Shown here: in pieces, positions 7,690-14,401 of the stretch
How the letters are laid out: the number at the start of each line of letters is the position of its first letter
How positions within the stretch are numbered: position 1 is the first letter of the stretch
Assembly (NCBI GenBank): GCA_012735335.1
Contig: JAAYHO010000219.1
Coordinates: 1-19,931 of the forward strand
DNA length: 19,931 nucleotides
From: Gammaproteobacteria bacterium
GTDB taxonomy: Bacteria; Pseudomonadota; Gammaproteobacteria; Pseudomonadales; Pseudomonadaceae
Reading direction: 5' to 3'
Notes under the pieces: generated by a model
Database searches by the model: none
What the model was told of the DNA's origin: nothing
What the model saw: the letters and a program-made list of their open reading frames with translations, nothing else
Position numbers and translations under genes: made by a program

Positions 7690-9069
7690 CTAGATAATCA
7701 CCTTGTCGCGCAACTTGCGCGCTGCCAGCTCCAGCGCCTTGACGATGTCTTCCTTGTCGTAGTTGCGGATGCCATTGGTATCCAGATACATGGAAAAGCC
7801 CGGCAGTTCGTGCTCGACAAAGGTTGGCGCCGCACCCAGATCGCGGCGCAGGCCCACCACCTGATAGATCTGCATCGGTCGACTGAAGCCCTTGACGTTG
7901 AGCTGGCCCTTGTCCCGGCACATGACCAGATCCTTGGTCAGTGACCAGGTTTCATGGGAGATCAGGATCTCGCCGGCTTCGGCGGTGCTTTCCAGGCGGC
8001 TGGCCAGGTTCACCTCGCGGCCGATGATGGTGTAGTCCATGCGCATGTCCGCGCCGAAGTTGCCCACCGTACAGTAGCCGGTACTCAGACCCATGCGGAT
8101 TTCCAGCGGCCGGGTGATGCCTTGGCTGCGCCACTGCTGGCGCAGTACCTTCATGTGCTTGCGCATGGCAATGGCCATGGACACCGCCGCCTCGGCATCC
8201 TGCTTGGCCCCGCGGCTGACCGGGTCGCCGAAGAACACCATGACGCAGTCACCGATGAACTTGTCGATGGTGCCGCCGTACTGCAGAGCGATGCGTGACA
8301 TCTCGTTCAGGTAGTTGTTCAGCAGGTCGGTCAGCGCCTCGGCTTCCATCTCTTCCGCCAGCTCGGTAAAGCCGCGGATGTCGGAGAAGAAGATCGTCAG
8401 CTTCTTGCGTCGGGTTTCCAGGGTGACCCGCTGGTTGCCGGAAAAGATCGACTGCCACACCTGGGGCGACAGGTACTTGGACAGGTTGCTGGCCAGTTGC
8501 TCGGCCTTCTCCTGCTCGGCGCCGACCAGTTGCTGGGCCTGCTCCAGCCGCCGCCCCTGACGATAGATGAAGGTCGCCATGACCACGGTAAAGATGCCGC
8601 CGCCAGTCAGGCTGCAGAAGGACAGCAGCGGACTGCTGATCAGCAGGGGCTCTGGGGCGAGAATGGCTGCCGACAGCACGGTGCCGGTGAGCGTCAGCAG
8701 CGCAGCGGAGAACAGATACAGTGGCCCGCCGATGATGATGGCGGTAAAACTGATCAGCAGAATGAAGACCAGGCTCGGTACCATGCTGAACTGGCACAGG
8801 CTGATAAACAGCCCGGTGTGCAGCCCGTCCACCGCCAGCATGATGAGGTTGAGGTTGCTGCGCCCATGTTTATGGCGCCAACGGGTGAGCAGACGGACCG
8901 CGTGGGGGTAGGCCAGCGCGTAGAGCACGACGCCGCCATTCAGTGGGGTCAATCCCTGCTCGAAGACGATCGCCGCGAACACCAGAGCAACGCATAGATA
9001 GGCCATTACCCTGGAGTAATAGCCTTCCAGCGGTGGGCGGACGGGCTGTATTCGCGTTTCCAGATTCAT
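7690..9069 (-). CDS. cyaB: Membrane adenylate cyclase CyaB (MASE2 plus class III cyclase)
   Basis: 459 residues, close to CyaB of Pseudomonas aeruginosa. The N-terminal MASE2 sensor has several hydrophobic segments between about residues 20 and 168 (VMAYLCVALVFAAIVF, VFILLISFTAIII, LLTLTGTVLSAAIL, IFTVVMATFIY). A short helix (173-200) joins it to the class III cyclase domain. Metal-binding D230 (SDIRGFT) and D274 (FIGDCVMVFFGD), the adenine-selecting K270 and D345/T347 pair region, and the catalytic N354/R358 (GREVNLASRLE) are all present, so an active ATP cyclase making cAMP is expected. ATG at 9069; the gene ends in TAG followed by an intrinsic terminator in the 3' end of plcP. Promoter not clear: a TATTAT (complement of 9146-9151) lies in the 121-bp upstream gap. 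Confidence 0.93.
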   Translation of the reverse strand: MNLETRIQPVRPPLEGYYSRVMAYLCVALVFAAIVFEQGLTPLNGGVVLYALAYPHAVRLLTRWRHKHGRSNLNLIMLAVDGLHTGLFISLCQFSMVPSLVFILLISFTAIIIGGPLYLFSAALLTLTGTVLSAAILAPEPLLISSPLLSFCSLTGGGIFTVVMATFIYRQGRRLEQAQQLVGAEQEKAEQLASNLSKYLSPQVWQSIFSGNQRVTLETRRKKLTIFFSDIRGFTELAEEMEAEALTDLLNNYLNEMSRIALQYGGTIDKFIGDCVMVFFGDPVSRGAKQDAEAAVSMAIAMRKHMKVLRQQWRSQGITRPLEIRMGLSTGYCTVGNFGADMRMDYTIIGREVNLASRLESTAEAGEILISHETWSLTKDLVMCRDKGQLNVKGFSRPMQIYQVVGLRRDLGAAPTFVEHELPGFSMYLDTNGIRNYDKEDIVKALELAARKLRDKVII

Positions 9070-9100
9070 GATCAGTCGTTCCCTGGCCTGACAGTCCGGA

Positions 9101-9146
9101 CGGGCTGATCAACGCAGCGGGCTGATCGATCCGGGTGGATTGATCA
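9101..9146. repeat. GATC-rich direct repeats upstream of cyaB
   Basis: CGGGCTGATC occurs twice, 17 bases apart (9101-9110 and 9118-9127). TGATCA occurs at 9106-9111 and 9141-9146, and again across the cyaB start codon at 9069-9074. The last copy at 9141-9146 touches the AT-rich -10-like TATTAT. Could be an operator; no known regulator site was recognised. Confidence 0.35.
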
Positions 9147-9190
9147 TAATATGCCCGGCTGCGGGAAGAAAGCTCAGCTGTCGGCTGGAT

Positions 9191-9541
9191 CTAGAAGCGG
9201 ATGCGTCCGGTAAACGCGTCCCTGAGCATCACCCAGTCGCCCATGAAACTGTACAGCGGATACTTGAAGGTGGCCGGGCGGTTCTTCTCGAAGAAGAAGT
9301 GTCCGACCCAGGCAAAGCCGTAACCGGCCACCGGCAGGGCCAGCAGCAACCAGCCGTTGGCGCTGAACAGGGCGCAGGCCAGCAGCATCAGTACCAGCAG
9401 GCTGCCGCAGTAATGCAGACGGCGACTGGTGTCGTTGCTGTGTTCGCTCAGATAGAAGGGGTAGAACTCGGCGAAGCTGTTGAATTGCCGCTCGCTGGCG
9501 GGCGGGGCGGCCTGGGTGTGGCTGTTGGCGTCGGTGGTCAT
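9191..9541 (-). CDS. DUF962 / Mpo1-like membrane protein
   Basis: 116 residues. The family signature is visible as SFAEFYPFYLSEHSNDTSRR, then LHYCGS and GYGFAWVGHFFFEKNRPATF, ending YPLYSFMGDWVMLRDAFTG. Histidines H34, H43 and H81 lie in the conserved blocks. Two hydrophobic stretches (about 47-60 and 63-80) make it an integral membrane protein. The yeast relative Mpo1 is an iron-dependent dioxygenase in alpha-oxidation of 2-hydroxy fatty acids; whether this bacterial member does the same is inference. The open frame continues far upstream, but the ATG at 9541 is chosen because AGGAG lies seven bases before it and family similarity begins soon after. It may be transcribed on into cyaB, 121 bp downstream. 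It diverges from ydjA. Confidence 0.85.
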   Translation of the reverse strand: MTTDANSHTQAAPPASERQFNSFAEFYPFYLSEHSNDTSRRLHYCGSLLVLMLLACALFSANGWLLLALPVAGYGFAWVGHFFFEKNRPATFKYPLYSFMGDWVMLRDAFTGRIRF

Positions 9542-9554
9542 GGGGGCTCCTTTG

Positions 9555-9596
9555 TTATTATGATTCCGATTCACGTTTGCGGAGTTCTGATAATAA
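9555..9596. promoter_or_regulatory. divergent control region of the DUF962 gene and ydjA
   Basis: The 54 bases between the two start codons hold a 7-bp inverted repeat, TTATTAT (9555-9561) and ATAATAA (9590-9596). A CATAAT (complement of 9557-9562) could be the -10 for the minus gene and TATTAT (9556-9561) that of the plus gene, but no good -35 was found for either. Confidence 0.3.
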
Positions 9597-10159
9597 TGGA
9601 CGCATTGAGCGTATTGCACAACCGGGTTTCCATGCCGCGCCTGACCGGGCCTGCACCCACTGCCGAGCAGCAGGAAGCGCTCTTCCAGGCGGCGCTGCGG
9701 GCGCCGGATCATGCCTGGTTGCGCCCCTGGCGCTTTCTGGTACTGGAGGGGCAGGCGCTGCAGCAACTGGGTGAGCTGTTGCATACCGCCGCACTGGCCA
9801 AGGCCGGTGATGCCGCTGCCGAAACCGTGCAGCGGGCGCGCAGCCTGCCGCTGCGTGCGCCGATGATCATAGTCGCCATCAGCAGTCCGAAGGAACATCC
9901 CAAGGTGCCCGCCGAGGAGCAGGAGGCCTCCTGTGCGGTAGCCGTCGGCAACATGCTGCTGGCCGCCCACGCCTTGGGGCTGGGGGCGGTGTGGCGTACC
10001 GGCGATCCGGCGCGCGACAGCATCATCCGCGATGGCCTGGGGCTGGCGCCGCAGGAGAAGATCATCGCCTTTCTGTATGTCGGTCAGTCGCTGGGGGAGG
10101 GCAAGCCGGTGCCGGCACTGGAGTCCCGGGATTTCTTCCGCCGCTGGCCTGAGGCCTGA
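9596..10159 (+). CDS. ydjA: Nitroreductase-family protein YdjA
   Basis: 187 residues, against 183 for E. coli YdjA, with the same opening (MDALSVLHNR) and the same blocks: RAPDHAWLRPWRF, LRAPMIIV, KVPAEEQE, AHALGLGAVWRTG, EKIIAFLYVG. YdjA is a small FMN-dependent, NAD(P)H-using oxidoreductase that works as a homodimer; its physiological substrate is uncertain. The ATG at 9596 has GGAG 11 bases ahead (9581-9584). The last 76 bases overlap, on the other strand, the 3' end of cpxA. Confidence 0.9.
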   Translation: MDALSVLHNRVSMPRLTGPAPTAEQQEALFQAALRAPDHAWLRPWRFLVLEGQALQQLGELLHTAALAKAGDAAAETVQRARSLPLRAPMIIVAISSPKEHPKVPAEEQEASCAVAVGNMLLAAHALGLGAVWRTGDPARDSIIRDGLGLAPQEKIIAFLYVGQSLGEGKPVPALESRDFFRRWPEA

Positions 10160-11475
10160 GCACTGCGTGGCAGCTGAATACAGGCGCGCAGTCCACCGGA
10201 GGCGGCCCGACTGAAGCTCAGGCTGCCGCCGTGCCGGGCTACGGCGCGGCGGGCGATGGCCAGACCGAGACCGTGGCCGCTGTCCGCCGGTTGCCCGGGT
10301 ACCCGGGCAAAGGGCTCGCCGAGACGCGCCAGCCATTCATCCGGTACCCCCGGCCCCTCATCGCTGACTACCACTTCACAGCCCCGGGTATCTGCGGTCA
10401 GGCTGATGCGGATCTCGCCGTCCTCCGGGGAGAAGCGCAGGGCATTGCGCAGCAGGTTGTCCAGTGCACTGGACAGCTGATCGGGCCAGCCCTGCAGTTG
10501 GCAGTCGGTGCTGCCCTGCAGGCTCAGGCGCTGACCTTCGGCCATGAAGCGGGCATCCTCCACCGCCTCGGCTACCAGAGCGTCCAGCTCGAAGGGTGCC
10601 GGCGGAATATCCCGGGCGTCCAGACGACTCAATGTGAGAATGTCACCGATCAGGCTGTCCAGCCGACTGCATTCGCGATCCAGTCGCTCCCACAGTGGGT
10701 CATCGGCGGCCAGCCCCTGCTTGTCGCCCAGTGCCAGACCGATGCGCAGCCGGGCCAGCGGTGAACGCAGTTCATGGGAAATATCGCGCATCAGCTGGGT
10801 CTGGCTGTTGAGCAGGCTCTGTACCCGGTCGGCCATGCTCTGGAACTGGCGGGACAGCTGGCCGATCTCGTCGCGGCGGCGGCCGATCCGGGTCAGCGCG
10901 GTGGCATCGAACCGGCCTTCGGCCAGATCCTCGGCGGCGACGCCGAGCTTCTGCAGCGGTGCGGTCAGGTAGCGGCTGAGCAGCAGACTGAGCAGTGCCA
11001 GCAGCAGCATGGCCATGGTGATGTTCGAGATCAGCGCAAAGGGGGTGCGCTGCCAGCGGAACAGCTCGGGTCCGGGGATATGCAGCAGCAGTTGATAGGA
11101 GGCCTGCTCCGAGTCCCAGGCCAGCTGGAACAGTCGGCCATGGCGGGTGCGCTGTTGCTCACCGCCATGCTGCGGGCTGGCCTCGCGCCGGGGCAGGGTC
11201 GGCAGGGTGCCCTGGAGCAGCCGCTGGCCCTGGTCGTTGAACAGTTCGGCACGCAGCCGATGCTGCTTCTGCTGCTGTTCCAGCCATTGCTGGGCGGCGG
11301 TGGAGCCCTGTTGCTCATAGACGCCCACCAGCTGTTCGCTGAAGTCGCGCAGCTGCGGGTGGAACTGCAGCAGCAGCCAGTCCTGTTGCAACGCGCGGCT
11401 GATCAGAAAGCCCGAACCGCCCACCAGCAGGGTGGCCAGCCAGAGAACGGCAAAGACCTTCCAGAACAGCCGCAT
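10084..11475 (-). CDS. cpxA: Sensor histidine kinase CpxA
   Basis: 463 residues. Inner-membrane topology: TM1 at about 7-27, a periplasmic sensor of about 115 residues, TM2 at about 147-168, then HAMP (168-222). The dimerisation domain has the phosphorylated H234 in DISHELRSPL. The ATPase domain has N340/N344 (LDNLLRNAL), the G1 box DEGPGVP (372-378) and the G2 box GHGLGLA (400-406). The pairing with a CpxR-like regulator and a Spy/CpxP-like gene supports the name. The residues after LPRSAQ (from about 440) are low-complexity and basic (GQRRKKSRDSSAGTG); this tail is encoded opposite the end of ydjA and looks like an extension past an older stop. The Shine-Dalgarno AGGAG lies in the last codons of spy, eight bases upstream of which the spy gene stops. 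Confidence 0.88.
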   Translation of the reverse strand: MRLFWKVFAVLWLATLLVGGSGFLISRALQQDWLLLQFHPQLRDFSEQLVGVYEQQGSTAAQQWLEQQQKQHRLRAELFNDQGQRLLQGTLPTLPRREASPQHGGEQQRTRHGRLFQLAWDSEQASYQLLLHIPGPELFRWQRTPFALISNITMAMLLLALLSLLLSRYLTAPLQKLGVAAEDLAEGRFDATALTRIGRRRDEIGQLSRQFQSMADRVQSLLNSQTQLMRDISHELRSPLARLRIGLALGDKQGLAADDPLWERLDRECSRLDSLIGDILTLSRLDARDIPPAPFELDALVAEAVEDARFMAEGQRLSLQGSTDCQLQGWPDQLSSALDNLLRNALRFSPEDGEIRISLTADTRGCEVVVSDEGPGVPDEWLARLGEPFARVPGQPADSGHGLGLAIARRAVARHGGSLSFSRAASGGLRACIQLPRSAQASGQRRKKSRDSSAGTGLPSPSD

Positions 11476-11483
11476 CGGCGCAG

Positions 11484-11843
11484 TTACTCCTGGGGCTGGG
11501 TGGTGGTGCGTTCACCGCCGCGCTTGTGTCGACGCTCATGCTGGTGTTTCTTCATGTCGTTGCGGCGCTGCTCGCGCAGTTCCTGCAGCTTGTTGCGCTG
11601 CTCGGCAGTGAGGATGGTGTCGACCTGCTCCTGCTTTTCGGCATGCAGCGCTTTCATCTTCTCGAAGTGTTCCTGATGCACTGTACGCAGTTCTTCCTGC
11701 TGTTCAGGGGTCAGTTCCAGGGCGCTGGACAGGCGCTCAAGGTGCCTTGCATGGTGTCTGTCCGGGCTCTCGGGGGCGGCCAGTGCGCTGGCGCTGGCAG
11801 CGGTAGTCAGGGCGAACAGGCCGGCAATCAGAATATGTTTCAT
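11484..11843 (-). CDS. Spy/CpxP-family periplasmic chaperone
   Basis: 119 residues. Signal peptide 1-22 (MKHILIAGLFALTTAASA, then SALAA). The mature part is a charged helical protein with the two LTxxQ motifs of the family, LTPEQ (about 44-48) and LTAEQ (about 78-82), and a basic His/Arg-rich tail. In the Cpx system such proteins bind unfolded proteins and hold the CpxA sensor in check in the periplasm. Its place between cpxR and cpxA supports that role. GGGAG lies eight bases before the ATG at 11843. The 115-bp gap upstream carries a possible Cpx box, so it may be made independently of cpxR. Confidence 0.87.
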   Translation of the reverse strand: MKHILIAGLFALTTAASASALAAPESPDRHHARHLERLSSALELTPEQQEELRTVHQEHFEKMKALHAEKQEQVDTILTAEQRNKLQELREQRRNDMKKHQHERRHKRGGERTTTQPQE

Positions 11844-11928
11844 GGGTTAGCTCCCGTAATGACGACCGGTGAATCCGGCCACTGATTGACAGTCTAGGGA
11901 TCGGCGTGTCAGCCAGCGCTGGTGTTCG

Positions 11929-11944
11929 GTAAAGACAATGTAAA
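11929..11944. promoter_or_regulatory. possible CpxR-binding site (Cpx box)
   Basis: GTAAA-GACAAT-GTAAA on the plus strand: two perfect GTAAA units six bases apart. CpxR sites are tandem GTAAA units with a spacer of about five to six bases. It lies between the cpxR stop and the spy start, about 86-101 bases before the spy ATG. On the spy strand it reads as TTTAC repeats. No strong -10 or -35 was identified downstream; TAGACT (complement of 11891-11896) is a possible -10. Confidence 0.55.
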
Positions 11945-11958
11945 TGTTCGTCAGCTCA

Positions 11959-12642
11959 TCAACCGTACAGATAGCCCCGGCCACGGATGGACTGGATACG
12001 GCTGCGCCCGTCGGCCTGCACGCCGAGCTTGCGCCGCAGGTTGCTGATATGCATGTCCAGGCTGCGGTCGTAGGGGCCGAGTGGCTTGCCCAGTGCCTGC
12101 CGGGACAGACTCTGGCGGTCGACCAGTTGGCCTGGGTGCTCCAGCAACTCGCGCAGGATCAGCGCCTCGGTCTGGGTCAGCGGCAGCAGCTCCTCGCCCT
12201 GCCAGCACATCAGGCTGGCGCTGTCCAGACGCAGATCGCCGACCTCCAGCATCTGACCTTCGCTGGCCGGGCCGCTGCGGCGCAACAGTGCGCGCAGCCG
12301 GGCCACCAGCTCCCGGGGGTCGGCGGGTTTGGCCAGGTAGTCGTCGGCCCCCAGTTCCAGACCGAGAATGCGGTCCACCGGCTCGCCCCGGGCACTGAGC
12401 ATCAACAGCGGGGTGTTGCAGCTCTGGCGCAGGGCGCGCAGCACCTCCAGACCGTTCATGCCGGGCAGCATCATGTCCAGCACTATGGCCTGGTAGTCAC
12501 CATTGCGGGCGGCCTCCAGCCCGGCGCTGCCATCATGCACGCTGGTCAGTTGGAAGCCTTCGGCCTGCAACCAGGAACCCAGCAGTTCGCAGAGCTCCTG
12601 ATCGTCATCGATCATCAGGATATGTTGTTTCAATTCAGCCAC
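11959..12642 (-). CDS. cpxR: OmpR-family response regulator CpxR
   Basis: 227 residues. Receiver domain with acidic pair D12/D13, phosphoacceptor D56 (IVLDMMLPG), S83 and K105 (LAKP). The C-terminal winged helix carries LGKPLGPYDRSLDMHISNLR followed by RKLG and RGRGYLY, nearly the same as the recognition region of E. coli CpxR, which is why I give the name. It starts at GTG 12642; no upstream ATG exists in frame and the first internal ATG would cut the receiver. The start overlaps the end of the YgiM-like gene by 13 bases, so translation is probably coupled. It should regulate envelope-stress genes, including the spy gene next door. Confidence 0.9.
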   Translation of the reverse strand: MAELKQHILMIDDDQELCELLGSWLQAEGFQLTSVHDGSAGLEAARNGDYQAIVLDMMLPGMNGLEVLRALRQSCNTPLLMLSARGEPVDRILGLELGADDYLAKPADPRELVARLRALLRRSGPASEGQMLEVGDLRLDSASLMCWQGEELLPLTQTEALILRELLEHPGQLVDRQSLSRQALGKPLGPYDRSLDMHISNLRRKLGVQADGRSRIQSIRGRGYLYG

Positions 12643-13049
12643 ATGCTACGTTTGCGGCGGCCACCCAGCTGGGCCAGCAACCAGCCGACCAGCAGGCTCA
12701 GGGCCACGGTGGAAGCGCCGACGATGAACCATTTGCGTTGTTCGTCACTGCGCCGGGCATCCGCCAGCTGTTCCATGGCTGACAGACGGTCGCGCAGGGC
12801 CAGATTCTGGGCGCTCAGCTGCTCCAGCTGCACGCTGTTATCGGCCCCGGCCAGGGCGTCGGCCAGTTGCTGCCGCTCGGCTTCCACCCGGGCCAGTTCG
12901 GCCTGCAGTGTACCGACATCCTGTTCAGCTTCCTGTTCACTGGCGTTGCTGGATACCACGTCGACCAGCTCCGGATCGGCGGGCTGGGCCAGTGCTGGCA
13001 GCGGCAGACACAGGGCGGCCAGCAGGGCCAGTATCGGGGTGCGGGGCAT
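12630..13049 (-). CDS. YgiM-like coiled-coil membrane protein without SH3 domain
   Basis: 139 residues. Signal peptide 1-21 (ending LPALA), a long coiled coil at about 38-98 rich in Glu, Gln, Leu and Ala, one membrane span at about 107-128 (WFIVGASTVALSLLVGWLL), and a basic tail RRKRSMWLN. The layout and the tail match the C-terminal half of YgiM-type proteins (TIGR04211), which normally have a bacterial SH3 domain between the signal and the coil. Here nothing is left between residues 22 and 38 to hold one. AAGGAGA lies before the ATG. It starts 14 bases after yciI ends and overlaps cpxR by 13 bases, so it belongs to the cpx operon. Function unknown; an envelope role is inferred. Confidence 0.7.
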   Translation of the reverse strand: MPRTPILALLAALCLPLPALAQPADPELVDVVSSNASEQEAEQDVGTLQAELARVEAERQQLADALAGADNSVQLEQLSAQNLALRDRLSAMEQLADARRSDEQRKWFIVGASTVALSLLVGWLLAQLGGRRKRSMWLN

Positions 13050-13063
13050 GGGCTTCTCCTTGC

Positions 13064-13366
13064 TCAGGCGGGCAGTACGGGTTTGAACGGCTTGACCAGC
13101 ACCTGTGCATAGACGCCGGCGGCCACGTAAGGGTCGGCATCAGCCCAGCTGCGGGCCTCTTCCAGTGAACTGAACTCGGCTACTACCAGACTGCCGGTAA
13201 AGCCCGCCTCGCCGGGATCGTTACTGTCAATGGCTGGATGGGGACCGGCCAGCAGCAGGCGTCCGGCGTCCTGAAGTTGGTGCAGGCGGGCCAGATGCGC
13301 AGGGCGGGCTGCGAGCCGGGCGGCGAGCGTATCTGCTGCGTCAGTGGCCATGATGGCGTAGAACAT
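13064..13366 (-). CDS. YciI-family protein
   Basis: 100 residues, with the ferredoxin-like fold pattern of YciI proteins: [13 protein letters not shown] at the start, a His in RPAHLARL, the [10 protein letters not shown] turn, [17 protein letters not shown] and a final VLVKPF. The conserved His and the Asp in ADADPY are the presumed active-site pair of the family; the reaction is not established. AGGAG precedes the ATG at 13366. First gene of the run yciI - YgiM-like - cpxR - spy - cpxA, with its own promoter upstream. Confidence 0.88.
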   Translation of the reverse strand: MFYAIMATDAADTLAARLAARPAHLARLHQLQDAGRLLLAGPHPAIDSNDPGEAGFTGSLVVAEFSSLEEARSWADADPYVAAGVYAQVLVKPFKPVLPA

Positions 13367-13407
13367 GGGTGCTCCTGATGATGATCCGGTCGGGTCAAAA
13401 GGCTTAC

Positions 13408-13435
13408 GTTATGCGATTCGGTTAGGTGTTGTCAG
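13408..13435 (-). promoter_or_regulatory. promoter of the yciI-cpx gene run
   Basis: On the minus strand: CTGACA (-35, complement of 13430-13435), a 16-base spacer, and CATAAC (-10, complement of 13408-13413). Transcription would start about 35 bases before the yciI ATG. It overlaps the region leading to the divergent PHP gene. Confidence 0.5.
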
Positions 13436-13446
13436 TGCCCAGACGG

Positions 13447-13452
13447 CATAAT
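13447..13452 (+). promoter_or_regulatory. probable -10 of the PHP-domain gene
   Basis: CATAAT, five of six matches to TATAAT, 36 bases before the GTG start at 13489. The -35 is poor (TTAGGT at 13422-13427 with a 19-base spacer). Confidence 0.35.
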
Positions 13453-13488
13453 AGCGAAATTCTTTTGCTGGATGAGCGGGAGCCAGAT

Positions 13489-14364
13489 GTGTTGGTAGAC
13501 CTCCATATGCACAGTACCGCCTCCGATGGCGTGCTCGCACCGGCCGACCTGATGGCCCGGGCGGCGGCCAGCGGCGTCGGGCTGGTGTCGCTGACCGACC
13601 ATGATTGTGTGGACGGTCTGGCGGAGGCGCAGGTGGCGGCCGGGCAGCTGGGCATGGACTGGGTCAGCGGGGTGGAGCTGTCCGCCCAGTGGCAGGGTCA
13701 TACCGTGCATGTGCTGGGCTATGGTTTTGATCAGCAGGCGCCGGTGCTGCTGGATGCGCTGGCGGCGATGCGTGATGGGCGCTGGCAGCGGGCCGAGCAG
13801 ATTGCCGCGCGGCTGGCGGTCAAGCGCATGCCGGGGGCGCTGGAGGGTGCCGTGGCCATGCAGCAGGCCAGCGGTGGTGATGCTGACAGCCCACCAGGTC
13901 GTCCGCACTTTGCCGACTGGATGGTTCAGGCCGGCTATGTGCGAGACCGTACCGAGGCCTTCCGCAAATGGCTGGGCGCGGGCAAGCTCGGCGACATCAA
14001 GCAGCACTGGCCGGAACTGCCCGCTGCGGTGCAGCAACTGCGCGATGCCGAGGGCGTCGCAGTGCTGGCCCACCCCTGGCACTATGGCCTGACCCGCTCG
14101 AAACTGCGCCGTCTGCTGCGTGACTTTGCCGAAGCCGGTGGGCGCGCCATCGAGGTGTCCAATGGCAAGCAGGCGCCCGAGCATGTCGCGGTGCTGGCGC
14201 GGCTGAGCCTGGAGTTCGGTTTTCTGGCCAGCTGCGGCAGCGACTTCCATCATCCGGATGCACCCTGGATGGCCCTGGGGGCGATGACGCCGCTGCCGGA
14301 CAGCTGCGCGCCGCTGTGGGCCGATGAGCGTTTTGCCCGGGCGGTTGTGATGCACCGGCAATAG
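13489..14364 (+). CDS. rnm: PHP-domain phosphatase/5'-3' exoribonuclease (RNase AM/TrpH/YciV type)
   Basis: 291 residues, against 293 for E. coli YciV (RNase AM). The metal-binding PHP motifs are intact: DLHMHSTASDG (H6, H8, D13), LTDHD (H38), GVELSA (E63), AHPWHYG and CGSDFHHPD. The E. coli enzyme removes 5' nucleotides from short RNAs and matures 5' ends of ribosomal RNAs; relatives dephosphorylate 3',5'-bisphosphates. Start: GTG at 13489, because GGGAG (13478-13482) is six bases ahead and the protein then begins with the usual short lead into DLHxH; the frame is open 21 codons further up but that stretch is unlike the family and contains the likely -10. Followed by yciO 37 bases downstream, as in many gammaproteobacteria. 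Confidence 0.88.
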   Translation: MLVDLHMHSTASDGVLAPADLMARAAASGVGLVSLTDHDCVDGLAEAQVAAGQLGMDWVSGVELSAQWQGHTVHVLGYGFDQQAPVLLDALAAMRDGRWQRAEQIAARLAVKRMPGALEGAVAMQQASGGDADSPPGRPHFADWMVQAGYVRDRTEAFRKWLGAGKLGDIKQHWPELPAAVQQLRDAEGVAVLAHPWHYGLTRSKLRRLLRDFAEAGGRAIEVSNGKQAPEHVAVLARLSLEFGFLASCGSDFHHPDAPWMALGAMTPLPDSCAPLWADERFARAVVMHRQ

Positions 14365-14401
14365 ATCCTACACTCCGCAAAACAGATATGAGAATGCAGC
14401 C

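Noticed and set aside
6758..7921. Minus-strand open frame opposite plcP and the cyaB end
   Set aside because: It crosses two real genes and a terminator, and shows no family similarity.
9078..9112. Twelve-base match between 9101-9112 and 19078-19089 (CGGGCTGATCAA)
   Set aside because: Too short to claim a repeat family; the second copy overlaps the yciK stop and has no similar context.
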